From positions 62,001-126,000 of the forward strand of contig CALVBU010000005.1 in the NCBI GenBank assembly GCA_944325875.1: a stretch of DNA of 64,000 nt. Reading direction: 5' to 3'. Within the stretch, counting starts at the first letter, position 1; each line of letters begins with the position of its first letter. The notes under the pieces are model-generated. The model saw only the letters and a program-made list of their open reading frames with translations, made no database searches and was not told the origin of the DNA. Positions 8,989 to 18,152 of the stretch are shown piece after piece. The position numbers and the translations under genes were made by a program. This DNA is from Candidatus Gastranaerophilales bacterium. GTDB taxonomy: Bacteria; Cyanobacteriota; Vampirovibrionia; Gastranaerophilales; Gastranaerophilaceae.

Positions 8989-11358
8989 ATGACGGTTAGA
9001 GAGTGGAGATTTAGCAAAAATGAAACTAATGAAAAGTCTTTATTAAAAAGACTTTTAAATTCTCGTGGAATAAAAACCGAAGAGGAAATAAAAGAATTTT
9101 TAAATCCACTTGAATTCACTCTATATCAGCCAAATGTCTTTACAGATATGGCAAAAGCGGTTGAAAGACTTTCAAGAGCCATAGATAATCAAGAAAAAAT
9201 AGTTATCTATGGGGACTTTGATGCTGATGGTGTTACATCTACATCCCTTTTGTATAGAACATTCAATCACCTTGGTGCAAACGTAAACTACTTTATTCCT
9301 GACAGAGAAAAGGAAGGACACGGATTTGACACAAAAGCACTTGTAAAATTAATGACCGCATTAAAACCAAAAGTTATAATCTCAGTTGACTGCGGTATTT
9401 CAGATATTGAAGCCGTTAATTTCATAAAAAGTTTTAAAATAGATGTTATCATAACTGATCACCACGAAGCTCCTGAACAATTACCTGATGCCTATGCAAT
9501 TATAAATCCGAAAGCCCAAAACGCTCTTGATGAAAGTTTATCTGCAAAAGATATCGAATCTCTTACATCCCTTGCCGGAGTTGGAGTTGCTTTTAAGGTT
9601 GCAACTGGGCTTTTACAACATTATCAGAAAACTGACTTTATTTCATCAATTTTGCCTTATGTTGCCGTAGGTACAGTTGCAGACGTTGTGCCTTTAGTGC
9701 ACGAAAACAGATACCTTGTAACAAAAGGTCTGGATTTAATCTCAAAAGGTAAGCACTACGGACTAAAAAGATTAATAGAAAGAGCTGGATATAAAGTAGA
9801 AAATGGATTAAATGCTGAAACCATAGCTTTTGGAGTCGCACCAAGAATTAATGCTTCTGGACGTCTAGATACAGTTGAAGAAGCTATAAAGGTTTTGATT
9901 TCCGATAACCCTCAAGAAATTGAAATGGCTATTTCTAATCTTGAAGAATTTAACAAAATCCGCCAAACACTTTGTCAGGAAGTTTTTGCGGAAGCTGATG
10001 ATATGGTACAAAAGGAAGGAAACAGAAACCCTGCAATCATTCTGTTTAACTCAAAATGGCACGTCGGAATTATAGGTATTGTTGCTTCAAAACTTGTCGA
10101 AAAATATTACAAGCCGACTTTTTTAATGACATATTCAGAAGAAACCAAACAAATTAAATGTTCCGCAAGAAGTATTGAGGGTGTACATTTGTATGAAACA
10201 ATATCTTCAATAAGTGAACTGCTTGATGGCTTTGGCGGGCACTCACTTGCTGCAGGACTTGCTTTTACACCAGAAAAATATCCTTTCAAACAAGTAAAAG
10301 AACAACTTTTGCGTGTAGTAAAAGAAACGACTACAGGAAAAGATTTAAAACCGTTTTTAAATATAGATTTGGAACTTACTCCTGATGATATTACAGTTGA
10401 TTTGGTGGAAGAAATTTCTAAAATGGAACCTTTTGGAGCAAGCAATCCAAGCCCTGTATTTGCAATTAAAAATCTTAAAATAAAACAAAAAAGACTTATG
10501 GGCGAAAACCAAAACCACCTTCGCTTAACAGTACAACAGGGTGCAAATGAATTGACTTGTGTTCGCTGGCAGCAAGGAGATATTTCTCTTGTGAACGGAG
10601 ATCCGCTAGATATTGCATTCCATCCGCAAATTAATGAATATAACGGTAATACATCTGTACAATTAATAATTGATGATATTCATTCTGAATATTTGAAAGA
10701 AGAGATTGCAGAACCTGCAAATAAATTAAAAATTCACGATCACCGTAAAAAAACGGATATCCTACAACAGGTTAACGATTATATTAAAAATGCAAAACAG
10801 AACATTATGGTTTTTGCTGAAAGCAAGCAAATTCTTGATATGCTAAGACCTTTCAAATATATTTCAGAAAAAACTTTTTCAAGAGAAAATCCTGTTCAAT
10901 GTAACTCTGTAATGTTTTTTGATTACCCTGCAGATAAAGAAACTTTTGAAAACATCATAAAAGAAACTGCTCCTCAAAGTATTCATCTTATGAATTATGA
11001 TATCAAATACTTTGACGACAAAGAATTTTTAAAAACTATTGCCGGAATGTTAAAATTTGCGCATAATAACAACAACGGAAAAGTTGAATTACTAAGATGC
11101 GCAAGTCATTTGGGCAAATCAATCTCTCTTGTTGAAAGAGTTTTAGAACTGTTTGAAGAATGTGAATTCTTGAGGATAAAAGAAAAAACTCCGGCTTTTT
11201 ACATCGTAGATTTTAAAGGAATAGATGATATTTCCAAAGTTCTACACAATCCAAAATATGAAGAAATTCTCAATATAGCTGAAGAATGCGAACTCTTCCA
11301 AAAAAGTCTTTTGGAAGACGATTTGGAAGAGCTTGACGAAATTTGCAATATATTTTAG
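8989..11358 (+). CDS. recJ: Single-stranded-DNA-specific exonuclease RecJ
   Basis: RecJ degrades single-stranded DNA 5' to 3' in recombination and mismatch repair. The DHH phosphoesterase core shows YGDFDADGVTST, SVDCGISD and TDHHEAPE metal-binding motifs, and the DHHA1 domain carries the substrate motif GGHSLAAGLAF. An OB-like domain follows (about residues 455-565). At 789 residues it is longer than typical RecJ (about 570); the extra 200 C-terminal residues, from about LKIHDHRKKTD onward, are a helical/alpha-beta extension similar in place to the long RecJ forms of Firmicutes and cyanobacteria. It begins without a ribosome-binding site directly behind a -10 box. It ends seven bases from the convergent GNAT-like gene with no obvious terminator. 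Confidence 0.95.
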   Translation: MTVREWRFSKNETNEKSLLKRLLNSRGIKTEEEIKEFLNPLEFTLYQPNVFTDMAKAVERLSRAIDNQEKIVIYGDFDADGVTSTSLLYRTFNHLGANVNYFIPDREKEGHGFDTKALVKLMTALKPKVIISVDCGISDIEAVNFIKSFKIDVIITDHHEAPEQLPDAYAIINPKAQNALDESLSAKDIESLTSLAGVGVAFKVATGLLQHYQKTDFISSILPYVAVGTVADVVPLVHENRYLVTKGLDLISKGKHYGLKRLIERAGYKVENGLNAETIAFGVAPRINASGRLDTVEEAIKVLISDNPQEIEMAISNLEEFNKIRQTLCQEVFAEADDMVQKEGNRNPAIILFNSKWHVGIIGIVASKLVEKYYKPTFLMTYSEETKQIKCSARSIEGVHLYETISSISELLDGFGGHSLAAGLAFTPEKYPFKQVKEQLLRVVKETTTGKDLKPFLNIDLELTPDDITVDLVEEISKMEPFGASNPSPVFAIKNLKIKQKRLMGENQNHLRLTVQQGANELTCVRWQQGDISLVNGDPLDIAFHPQINEYNGNTSVQLIIDDIHSEYLKEEIAEPANKLKIHDHRKKTDILQQVNDYIKNAKQNIMVFAESKQILDMLRPFKYISEKTFSRENPVQCNSVMFFDYPADKETFENIIKETAPQSIHLMNYDIKYFDDKEFLKTIAGMLKFAHNNNNGKVELLRCASHLGKSISLVERVLELFEECEFLRIKEKTPAFYIVDFKGIDDISKVLHNPKYEEILNIAEECELFQKSLLEDDLEELDEICNIF

Positions 11359-11365
11359 TTAAGAT

Positions 11366-12013
11366 TTAAGCATCTAAATTTAAAACATTTGCCAAATCTA
11401 TATTTCTTTTAAGAGAATAATCTTTAACATTAACATCTTTATCGTTTATAACATTTATTTTGTTGATTTTGTCATATTCAATCATCAAATCTTTTTCATC
11501 TTTAGGGGTGTAAAAACCAAGACCTCTATAATATCTTTTTATAGAATCTGATTTATTTTCTGTTGGTAAAATTAAGGCAAATTCATCCATTTTAGCGGTA
11601 TCTTTTACCCCAGCTCTAACTAAACTATCTCGAGTTAGTTTATCACCATTCCAAACCGCAAGACCTCTTACTCTTTGGTCTCCATGATTTTCAACATCCA
11701 TAATTCCAACAATCTTTTTTCCGTTTTCTACAGCGAGCATTACTCTATCAAAAGCATAATCTTTTAAATTTTTAGCTCTTTTTATACCATTTTCAAAAAC
11801 TTCTCTTACGGAGTCTGCCCCTAACAATTTTTTATCTTCCGGAAAAGTTTGACTTTTAACGATTTCTGACATTCTATCTAATATAGCTTTATCTTTTTGG
11901 TTTATCGAATATACATCAATTGTTTGAACAGCTTTGCCAACTTTTTTTGTAACAGTTTGCAATTTTAATGCCTGAAAATTCGGCTGAGTATTATTTACAC
12001 GTTGTACTTGCAT
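11366..12013 (-). CDS. Possible GNAT-fold protein with NF-x-A N-terminal motif
   Basis: A 215-residue protein, not firmly recognised. Residues about 80-185 look like a GNAT acyltransferase core: a strand AFDRVMLAVENGKKIVGIMDV, then RGLAVW, and late SIKRYYRGLGFYTP, which resembles the final beta-alpha-beta of GNAT enzymes. The acetyl-CoA loop (Q/R-x-x-G-x-G/A) is not clear, so enzymatic activity is uncertain. The N-terminus MQVQRVNNTQPNFQALKLQ is low-complexity and ends in a Phe-x-Ala motif similar to N-terminal tails of other unknown proteins here. AAAAGGAGATAAAAA precedes the ATG. Convergent with recJ, divergent from dapF. Confidence 0.65.
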   Translation of the reverse strand: MQVQRVNNTQPNFQALKLQTVTKKVGKAVQTIDVYSINQKDKAILDRMSEIVKSQTFPEDKKLLGADSVREVFENGIKRAKNLKDYAFDRVMLAVENGKKIVGIMDVENHGDQRVRGLAVWNGDKLTRDSLVRAGVKDTAKMDEFALILPTENKSDSIKRYYRGLGFYTPKDEKDLMIEYDKINKINVINDKDVNVKDYSLKRNIDLANVLNLDA

Positions 12014-12097
12014 TTTTATCTCCTTTTGTATTTTCTATAAAATCCCTAAATAAATATTTTTGCGCTTTATGTTATAATTCAAAGGGAAGAGGTTATT

Positions 12098-12931
12098 ATG
12101 ATAAAAATAAAATTAACAAAAATGCAAGGATGTGGGAATGATTTTGTAATCATCGACTACAGTGAATATGAAAAAACTAATATGCCTATGGCAGAATTAG
12201 CAAAAAAAGTTTGTAACAGAAACTTTGGCGTAGGTGCTGACGGTATGATTATACCTAAGACTGACACAAAAGAAACTGATATCGGTTGGTATTTTTATAA
12301 TTCTGACGGTTCTATTGCACAGATGTGCGGAAATGGAATGAGATGTTTTGCAAAATACGTTCACGATAAAGGACTTGTGAACAAAAAAGAATTTTCAGTT
12401 ATGACAGGCGCGGGGATTATAAAACCTCAACTTCTTGAAGATGGAAATGTTAAGGTAAATATGGGTACACCAATTCTTGAAGACGAAAAAATCCCATTCA
12501 AAGGCTCTCGCCAATTGAAAGCTTTGGATAGGGAATTTGAGATCACTCCTGTATCAATGGGAAATCCTCATTGCGTAATAATAGGCGAGGATAACCCTAT
12601 GGAAATGGCTCTAAAATACGGCCCTGTTATCGAAAAACACGAATATTTCCCTGAAAAGACAAATACTGAATTTGTAAAAGTTATATCAAAAAATGAAATT
12701 GATATGCGTGTATATGAAAGAGGATGCGGAATAACTTTAGCTTGCGGGACAGGTGCCTGTGCATCAGTCGTAGCATGTGTTTTAAATAACTTAACAGAAC
12801 AAAAAGTTAAAGTTAATCTTCTTGGAGGGTCTGTATTCGTTGAATGGCAAGGAAATTCGTCAAATCCGACAGAAAATATTTTCTTAATCGGCCCTGCAAA
12901 TTACACATTTACAGCGGAATACATGTTGTAA
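12098..12931 (+). CDS. dapF: Diaminopimelate epimerase
   Basis: DapF converts LL- to meso-diaminopimelate for lysine and peptidoglycan synthesis. The 277-residue protein has MQGCGNDFVIID at the start, the first catalytic Cys in QMCGNGMRC (Cys77), NPHCVI, NTEFV, and the second catalytic Cys in the segment ERGCGITLACGTGACAS. GGGAAGAGG lies a few bases before the ATG, and TTATAATT upstream is a plausible -10. Possession of DapF implies a meso-DAP peptidoglycan, consistent with the lytic transglycosylase found later. It is followed by the rpsF-ssb-rpsR cluster after 56 bases. Confidence 0.97.
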   Translation: MIKIKLTKMQGCGNDFVIIDYSEYEKTNMPMAELAKKVCNRNFGVGADGMIIPKTDTKETDIGWYFYNSDGSIAQMCGNGMRCFAKYVHDKGLVNKKEFSVMTGAGIIKPQLLEDGNVKVNMGTPILEDEKIPFKGSRQLKALDREFEITPVSMGNPHCVIIGEDNPMEMALKYGPVIEKHEYFPEKTNTEFVKVISKNEIDMRVYERGCGITLACGTGACASVVACVLNNLTEQKVKVNLLGGSVFVEWQGNSSNPTENIFLIGPANYTFTAEYML

Positions 12932-12987
12932 AAATTCCCGTTTTCATGATATTATCTGAATATACACTAGAAAAAGGAGAAAATTAA

Positions 12988-13287
12988 ATGAAAACTTATG
13001 AACTTTTAACTGTATTTAAACCAAATTTAGATGCAGAAGAAGTAGATAATTTAATCGCAAAACTTAATGAAACAATTGTAGGTTTTGGCGGAAAAGTTGA
13101 ATCTACTGACAAAATCGGAAGAAAAAAATTAGCTTATGACATTCAAAACTTCAGAGACGGATTCTTTGTTTCTTCAGTTTTGACATTGCCAGCAGATAAA
13201 GTTGCTGAATTAAAAAGACAATTAAGATTAAGCGACAACATCATCAGAACAATGTTTATGGAAACATCAGCTAAGGCAAGTGTATAG
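12988..13287 (+). CDS. rpsF: 30S ribosomal protein bS6
   Basis: Bacterial ribosomal protein S6, which pairs with S18 on the central domain of 16S rRNA. The 99-residue sequence has the typical start MKTYELLTVFKPNL and the conserved GRKKLAYDI and FRDGFFVSS segments, and ends soon after the last strand IIRTMFMETS without the acidic Glu tail seen in some species. AAAAAGGAG precedes the ATG. First gene of a conserved rpsF-ssb-rpsR operon. Confidence 0.96.
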   Translation: MKTYELLTVFKPNLDAEEVDNLIAKLNETIVGFGGKVESTDKIGRKKLAYDIQNFRDGFFVSSVLTLPADKVAELKRQLRLSDNIIRTMFMETSAKASV

Positions 13288-13318
13288 TTCACTGCCCGTT
13301 TAATCGAAAGGAATTAAA

Positions 13319-13735
13319 ATGTCATTAGCAAAAGCAGTAGTCACAGGTACATTATATAGAGCTCCGGAAAAACGTTTTACACAAAATAACGTTGCCGTAA
13401 CAGCTTTTATATTGAACATTGCTGACAGAGATGAAATGCTTGTAAGAGTTTTGTCAAAGAGAAACTCTCTTGATGAAATTGTATCAAGCCTTGGAAAAGG
13501 TGATCACGTTCTGGTTGAAGGCAGACTTCAAACAGCAGCGGTAAAAATGGATGACGGCACTGAAAAAAGAATTTACGAAATCGACGCTAACACAATCGAA
13601 AGAATGGGTGAAGCTTCAGGTTCTATAGGTGCAGATTCTTCATCTTCTTCAAAATTCGGTACCGATGAAATTGTTAAATTTGAATCAGATGATTTCTCAA
13701 ACGAATTAATCGGGGAAGACGAAATTCCTTTTTAA
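13319..13735 (+). CDS. ssb: Single-stranded DNA-binding protein
   Basis: SSB coats single-stranded DNA during replication and repair. The 138-residue protein has an OB fold (about 1-105), then a Ser/Gly-rich linker, and ends DDFSNELIGEDEIPF, the acidic tip that recruits RecJ, primase and other partners. The OB segment is divergent: the usual aromatic-rich W-x-x-V and F-x-x-x-A motifs are replaced (for example MLVRVLSKRNSLDEIV), so the fold assignment leans on operon position, the GKGDHVLVEGRLQT strand and the tail. Gene position between rpsF and rpsR is the widespread bacterial arrangement. AAAGGAATTAAA precedes the ATG. Confidence 0.93.
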   Translation: MSLAKAVVTGTLYRAPEKRFTQNNVAVTAFILNIADRDEMLVRVLSKRNSLDEIVSSLGKGDHVLVEGRLQTAAVKMDDGTEKRIYEIDANTIERMGEASGSIGADSSSSSKFGTDEIVKFESDDFSNELIGEDEIPF

Positions 13736-13767
13736 GAAATAGTATAAATAAGTAAAAACAAGGTCGA

Positions 13768-13782
13768 GCCGAAGATTTCGGC
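13768..13782 (+). promoter_or_regulatory. Small hairpin between ssb and rpsR
   Basis: GCCGAA-GAT-TTCGGC forms a six-pair stem with a three-base loop, followed by no T-tract. It sits 25 bases before the S18 start inside the operon. It could be an mRNA processing or S6:S18 feedback element, but the motif is too short to assign. Confidence 0.35.
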
Positions 13783-13807
13783 ACAATAGAAAGGTAAATT
13801 AATAACA

Positions 13808-14041
13808 ATGGCAAGACAAGACGCATCAGATAAGAAAAAACGTAAAAATTGCAGTCTTTGTGCAGACAAAGTAACTTCAATTGATTACAAAGATGCAGCA
13901 AAATTAAAAAGATACCTAACAGAAGCAGGAAAAATTATTCCTCGCCGTATTACAGGTAACTGCGCAGAACACCAAAGAATGATAGCAAAAGCTATTAAAC
14001 GCGCTAGAGAAGCTGCTATTATCGGATACACTTTTGACTAA
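13808..14041 (+). CDS. rpsR: 30S ribosomal protein bS18
   Basis: Ribosomal protein S18, 77 residues. Conserved features are the [15 protein letters not shown] zinc-ribbon-like start with two Cys, the [20 protein letters not shown] core and the basic C-terminal helix [17 protein letters not shown]. It closes the rpsF-ssb-rpsR operon and is followed by a strong terminator. AAAGG lies upstream with a somewhat long spacing to the ATG. Confidence 0.97.
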   Translation: MARQDASDKKKRKNCSLCADKVTSIDYKDAAKLKRYLTEAGKIIPRRITGNCAEHQRMIAKAIKRAREAAIIGYTFD

Positions 14042-14077
14042 TAATTAACAGTTAAAAAGTTTATAGATAAAAACTTC

Positions 14078-14110
14078 AAAGAATCGGGACGAAAGTTCCG
14101 ATTCTTTTTT
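14078..14110 (+). terminator. Terminator of the rpsF-ssb-rpsR operon
   Basis: AAAGAATCGG pairs with CCGATTCTTT around a GACGAAAGTT loop and is followed by T residues. Confidence 0.88.
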
Positions 14111-14121
14111 CATGTTCATGT

Positions 14122-14127
14122 TATACT
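14122..14127 (+). promoter_or_regulatory. -10 box of der (leaderless)
   Basis: TGT-TATACT followed by TGTCGT and the ATG at 14134: again an extended -10 with a six-base gap to the start codon. Confidence 0.65.
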
Positions 14128-14133
14128 TGTCGT

Positions 14134-15471
14134 ATGGAAAGAAAACCAATAGTTGCAATAGTAGGAAGACCAAATGTAGGAAAATCTACATTAGTAAATC
14201 GTCTTGTAGGATCAAGAAATTCCATCGTTGACGACCTCCCTGGGGTTACGCGAGATAGGATTTATTTTGATGTAGAATGGCAAAACAAAATTTTTACAGT
14301 CATCGACACCGGAGGTATTATTCCTGGTGATGAAGATGAGATTATGGTATCAATTTTCGACCAGGCAAGAATCGCTTGTGATGAAGCAGATAAAATTGTT
14401 TTTCTTGTCGATGGAAAAGAAGGTGTAAATCCTGTTGATTATGATATCGCAAATATTTTAAGACAGTCAGGAAAACCTGTTTTTCTTGCAGTGAATAAAC
14501 TTGACAATCCTGAATCTTATTTAATGGTAAATGATTTTTATTCACTTGCACTTGGAGAACCAATCGGGATTTCTGCGCTCCACGGAAGCGGCGGGGTTGG
14601 AGATTTACTTGAAATTATTACGGAAGATTTTATCGCAACAGATGAAATACCTGAAGAAGATAAAAATATTAAAATAGCAATCGTTGGACGCCCAAATGCA
14701 GGAAAATCTTCTATCGTTAATGCTTTGCTAAATGAAGACAGAGTAATTGTTTCTGATGTATCAGGTACAACTCGCGACAGCATTGACAGTTATATAACTT
14801 ACAAAGACAAAGAGTTTATAATCGTTGATACAGCAGGAATAAGAAAAAAATCAAAAGTAGATTACGGTGTAGAAAAATTTGCTGTAGACAGAGCTATTCG
14901 TTCAATCCGCGATTGCGATGTTGCACTTCTTGTAATTGATGCGACAGAAGGAATTTCTGATCAAGATAAGAAAATTTCATCAATTATTACAGAAGCCGGA
15001 AAAGGTTTAATCATTGCCATCAATAAATGGGATTTGATTGAAGATAAAAAAGCTAATACTATCAATCAATTTGATAAGAAATTGGCAAATGATATACCAT
15101 TTTTGGAATTTGCACCAAAAATTTATATCAGTGCAAAAACAAAACAAAGACTTCATCAAATCTTTGATAAGGCAGCTGAAGTTTATGAACAATCTACAAA
15201 ACGTGTATCTACAGGTTTGTTGAATAAGGTAGTGAAAGAACTTTATGCTCTTAATCCTCCAACATCTATCAAAGGTAAGAGATTAAAAATTCTTTATTCA
15301 ACTCAATCTGATATTCAACCGCCAACATTCGTTCTTTTCGCAAATAACGCAGATTTATTAAAAGACCATTATAAGCGTTATATTGAAAACAAATTGCGTG
15401 AGGCTTTCGGATTTTTCGGAACACCTATCAGAATTTTCGTACGTGAACGTTCTGAAAAAGATAAAAAATAA
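14134..15471 (+). CDS. der: Ribosome biogenesis GTPase Der (EngA)
   Basis: Der is an essential double GTPase for 50S subunit assembly. The 445-residue protein carries two complete G domains, with P-loops GRPNVGKST (near residue 11) and GRPNAGKSS (near 190), both followed by DTGG/DTAG and NKxD motifs (NKLD, NKWD), and a C-terminal KH-like domain ending FGFFGTPIRIFVRERS. Length is normal. It is monocistronic, starting at a -10 box without a ribosome-binding site and ending at a strong terminator. Confidence 0.97.
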   Translation: MERKPIVAIVGRPNVGKSTLVNRLVGSRNSIVDDLPGVTRDRIYFDVEWQNKIFTVIDTGGIIPGDEDEIMVSIFDQARIACDEADKIVFLVDGKEGVNPVDYDIANILRQSGKPVFLAVNKLDNPESYLMVNDFYSLALGEPIGISALHGSGGVGDLLEIITEDFIATDEIPEEDKNIKIAIVGRPNAGKSSIVNALLNEDRVIVSDVSGTTRDSIDSYITYKDKEFIIVDTAGIRKKSKVDYGVEKFAVDRAIRSIRDCDVALLVIDATEGISDQDKKISSIITEAGKGLIIAINKWDLIEDKKANTINQFDKKLANDIPFLEFAPKIYISAKTKQRLHQIFDKAAEVYEQSTKRVSTGLLNKVVKELYALNPPTSIKGKRLKILYSTQSDIQPPTFVLFANNADLLKDHYKRYIENKLREAFGFFGTPIRIFVRERSEKDKK

Positions 15472-15489
15472 TAAAAACTTACAAAAGAA

Positions 15490-15526
15490 AAAAGAGTTTA
15501 GTTTAAAAACTAAACTCTTTTTATTT
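15490..15526. terminator. Bidirectional terminator after der
   Basis: AAAGAGTTTAGTTT pairs with AAACTAAACTCTTT, with T residues on the right and A residues on the left, so it can stop der and the convergent nitrilase-family gene. Confidence 0.85.
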
Positions 15527-15550
15527 ATTTACACAAAACTCTTATAAAAA

Positions 15551-16357
15551 TTAGTCTATCATTGCAACGGGAACTTTATGTTTTAAATCATAAATTACAC
15601 TCATATCCAAATCTACAAAATCAGCGGCTTCTTTGTTTTCCAAATTTGATATGACTTCTCCCATCGGACCTGTTATCATAGAATTTCCAATACTATCAAG
15701 AAATGGGTTTGTTCTTCCTGTGAGATTTGAAGTTACAAAATAGACAAGACTTTCTGTTGCTCTACAAATATTCATTGCTTTCCAAGTATTTATAAAAATC
15801 TCTTTTTCTTTATTTGATACAGATTTTGGAATACTCCAAGCCGATGGAGATACTATAATTTCGGCACCGCGTTTTATCAATTCTTTGTACAACAGTGGGA
15901 ATTTGATATCAAAACACAAACTCACACCAACTCTTGCAAAATCCAATCCGACAACTAAAGGTTTGTCACCAGCTGTTGTATAGGTGCCTTCATTTCCGCC
16001 AAAATAGTTGAATAAATGTATTTTTCTGTATTTACCAACAATTTCGCCATCTCTATCGAGCACAAAAGAGGTGTTATAAAGTTTATCGTCAACTTTTTCC
16101 ATAACGGAACCACATATAATATTTGTATTATATCTTTTTGCAACAGTTTTTAGGAAATCTGTCACCATTCCGCCGTTTTCGTCTTCTGGATGATTTACCA
16201 TAGATTTATCATCAATAGATGTTGAGAAAAATTCAGGAATTATAACTAAATCAAGATTTTTGTCGCAATATCCGCTTATTAAAGTTTCAACTTGTTCTAA
16301 ATTTGCCTGCTTATCGCCAGCTTTTGGTGTGAATTGGATATTCAAAATTCCTGCCAT
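15551..16357 (-). CDS. Carbon-nitrogen hydrolase (nitrilase superfamily)
   Basis: Amidase of the nitrilase superfamily, 268 residues. The Glu-Lys-Cys catalytic triad is visible: Glu42 in VIIPEFF, Lys112 in GKYRKIHLF and Cys148 in VGVSLCFDIKFPLLYKEL, followed by GAEIIVSPSAW. This profile fits the Nit2/omega-amidase or nitrilase-like branch acting on dicarboxylate monoamides, or deaminated glutathione; the exact substrate cannot be decided. AAGGAGAGAATTT precedes the ATG. No metabolic partner gene is adjacent. Confidence 0.88.
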   Translation of the reverse strand: MAGILNIQFTPKAGDKQANLEQVETLISGYCDKNLDLVIIPEFFSTSIDDKSMVNHPEDENGGMVTDFLKTVAKRYNTNIICGSVMEKVDDKLYNTSFVLDRDGEIVGKYRKIHLFNYFGGNEGTYTTAGDKPLVVGLDFARVGVSLCFDIKFPLLYKELIKRGAEIIVSPSAWSIPKSVSNKEKEIFINTWKAMNICRATESLVYFVTSNLTGRTNPFLDSIGNSMITGPMGEVISNLENKEAADFVDLDMSVIYDLKHKVPVAMID

Positions 16358-16396
16358 AAATTCTCTCCTTATAACCTTTTTAACAGGTTAATTTTA

Positions 16397-17119
16397 TCAT
16401 GATAGCATTGAAAAAGTCAGTTTATTTTTAAATAAATTGTCTATAAGTTTATCTTTTTTAGCTTTTTCTGCACCACTTATTGGTTTAAAACCTCCAAAAT
16501 CAAACTGTTTTGTTTCCTTTGTCTTGCTAAATTTGATACCGTTATAATACATTGTTGTCTTTACTGTTTTATTGCCATCAAAATCATATTTTGATACGGA
16601 ACTTACTGTATTAGAACCTCTTTTGAAATTTATACATTTTTCAATTCTTTCTGTTTGAGGATTTATTTCTTTGACCATACTAATGCTTTTGCCATCATTT
16701 CTAAAAACTGTTATTTTAGAAACTTTTTCATATTTTAAATTGTATTCATGAATTGAAGATAATTTACTTTCATCTCGGAAATTATAATTAAGTGTACGCA
16801 ATTTTTTCCCTGATTGAATATCGTATTCAGTAATAGCTTTAAATAGTGTGAAATTTGTTGTTCTAACTATTTTTCCTGTATCTTCATCAAATTCATCAAT
16901 TGATTTAATCTTTTTATCATCAAAATAATCATAATTAATGACTTTTATTTTATTCCCGTTTTTTTGGCTAAATTTAGTAACGGATTCAACTTTTCCGGAA
17001 TGTTTTCTATAAATAATTTTATCTTCATATTTAAGTTCCGGCTCTATTAGAACAGATTCAGGAAGCAAAGAAAAATCAAGAATATTCTTTTTAACACTCT
17101 TTATAATATTTGAAACCAT
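16397..17119 (-). CDS. Repeat protein resembling DUF2963 units
   Basis: A 240-residue protein built of about seven units of roughly 20-25 residues with the pattern (I/V)xxYDxxTGKxxxxxxY, for example SIDEFDEDTGKIVRTTNF and ITEYDIQSGKKLRTLNY. This pattern recalls the short DUF2963 repeats known from phytoplasmas and the YD-like repeats in the giant protein at 20316-25502. There is no signal peptide or membrane segment; the C-terminus (AEKAKKDKLIDNLFKNK) is basic and helical. GAGGG precedes the start. Function unknown; a beta-rich binding surface is the simplest guess. Confidence 0.75.
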   Translation of the reverse strand: MVSNIIKSVKKNILDFSLLPESVLIEPELKYEDKIIYRKHSGKVESVTKFSQKNGNKIKVINYDYFDDKKIKSIDEFDEDTGKIVRTTNFTLFKAITEYDIQSGKKLRTLNYNFRDESKLSSIHEYNLKYEKVSKITVFRNDGKSISMVKEINPQTERIEKCINFKRGSNTVSSVSKYDFDGNKTVKTTMYYNGIKFSKTKETKQFDFGGFKPISGAEKAKKDKLIDNLFKNKLTFSMLS

Positions 17120-17210
17120 CTTTTAAACCCTCTTGTATTTAAACTCTTTGATTTTCAAATATTATACAAAGCTGAATATTTAATGATAATAACCCAATTG
17201 GGTATAAATT

Positions 17211-17561
17211 CTAGGATACTTTATTCTGTTTTTCGATTATTTTCAATAACTGTTTATATGCACTTCCCCACTCAGCCATAGAATCTAATACGACAGCAAG
17301 ACTGTAACCGATATCGGTCAATGTATATTCCACCCTTGGCGGAACTTCTGGAAAAACTTTACGTTCTATTAAACCCTTATCTTCCATATCCCTTAGGTTT
17401 GTTGTAAGAACTTTTTGCGTAATTTTACCAACTGCAGTTTTTAGTTCCCCAAAACGTTTCGTTCCTGTTAAAAGTTCTTTTATAATTAACACTTTCCATC
17501 TTGAACTTAACATCATAAGAGTTGTTTCTACAGGGCACTTTGGAAGGTCTTTAGCAAGCAT
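17211..17561 (-). CDS. HxlR-family winged-helix regulator
   Basis: A 116-residue HxlR/DUF24-type transcription factor. Cys9 in PKCPVETT is at the position of the redox- or aldehyde-sensing Cys of the family; SSRWKVLIIKELLTGTKRFGELK is the first part of the winged helix and ITQKVLTTNLRDMEDKGLIER the recognition helix, followed by the wing PRVEYTLTDIG. It is divergent from ispF with a 113-base gap in which it could autoregulate. The target is unknown. Confidence 0.92.
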   Translation of the reverse strand: MLAKDLPKCPVETTLMMLSSRWKVLIIKELLTGTKRFGELKTAVGKITQKVLTTNLRDMEDKGLIERKVFPEVPPRVEYTLTDIGYSLAVVLDSMAEWGSAYKQLLKIIEKQNKVS

Positions 17562-17674
17562 AATTTCTCCGTTAGTATCTAAAAGTAACTATACGGAATA
17601 TAATAATACAAAGGTTTTCAGGGTGCAAATATGTAAAATCTATGTTATAATTAACTCAAATATGAGGATTTATT

Positions 17675-18151
17675 ATGTATAGAATTGGCATTGGTTATGA
17701 TATTCATAAACTTACAACTGGAAGAGATTTAATCATCGGGGGAGTAAAAATTACCCATGAAAAAGGGCTTTTGGGACACTCTGATGCTGATGTACTGATA
17801 CACGCAATTATTGATGCTATGCTTGGAGCTCTTGCTCTTGCTGATATAGGCACTTTATTCCCAGATACAGACCCTAAGTATAAAGATATTGATAGTACAA
17901 TTTTGCTAAAACACGTCTATGAACTAATCAAAACCAAAGGTTATGAAATTGAAAATTTAGACAGTAATATTATTGCGCAACAGCCTAAAATGATGCCTTA
18001 TATACCTAAAATGAAAGAGGTTTTGTGCGAAATTTTAAATATTGATTTAGATAAAATTTCAATAAAAGCAAAAACAAAAGAAAAATTAGATGCTGTAGGA
18101 CAAGAACTTGCTATAGAATCAAATGCTGTTGTTTTGTTAAAAAAGGTCTAA
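17675..18151 (+). CDS. ispF: 2-C-methyl-D-erythritol 2,4-cyclodiphosphate synthase
   Basis: IspF forms the cyclodiphosphate in the MEP route to isoprenoids. The 158-residue protein shows the metal-binding GYDIH near the start, [31 protein letters not shown] and the C-terminal [13 protein letters not shown]. Length is normal. TGAGGA precedes the ATG and TGTTATAAT upstream is a clear -10 box. Two bases separate its stop from the AlkD-like gene, so the two are probably co-transcribed. Confidence 0.97.
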   Translation: MYRIGIGYDIHKLTTGRDLIIGGVKITHEKGLLGHSDADVLIHAIIDAMLGALALADIGTLFPDTDPKYKDIDSTILLKHVYELIKTKGYEIENLDSNIIAQQPKMMPYIPKMKEVLCEILNIDLDKISIKAKTKEKLDAVGQELAIESNAVVLLKKV

Positions 18152-18152
18152 A

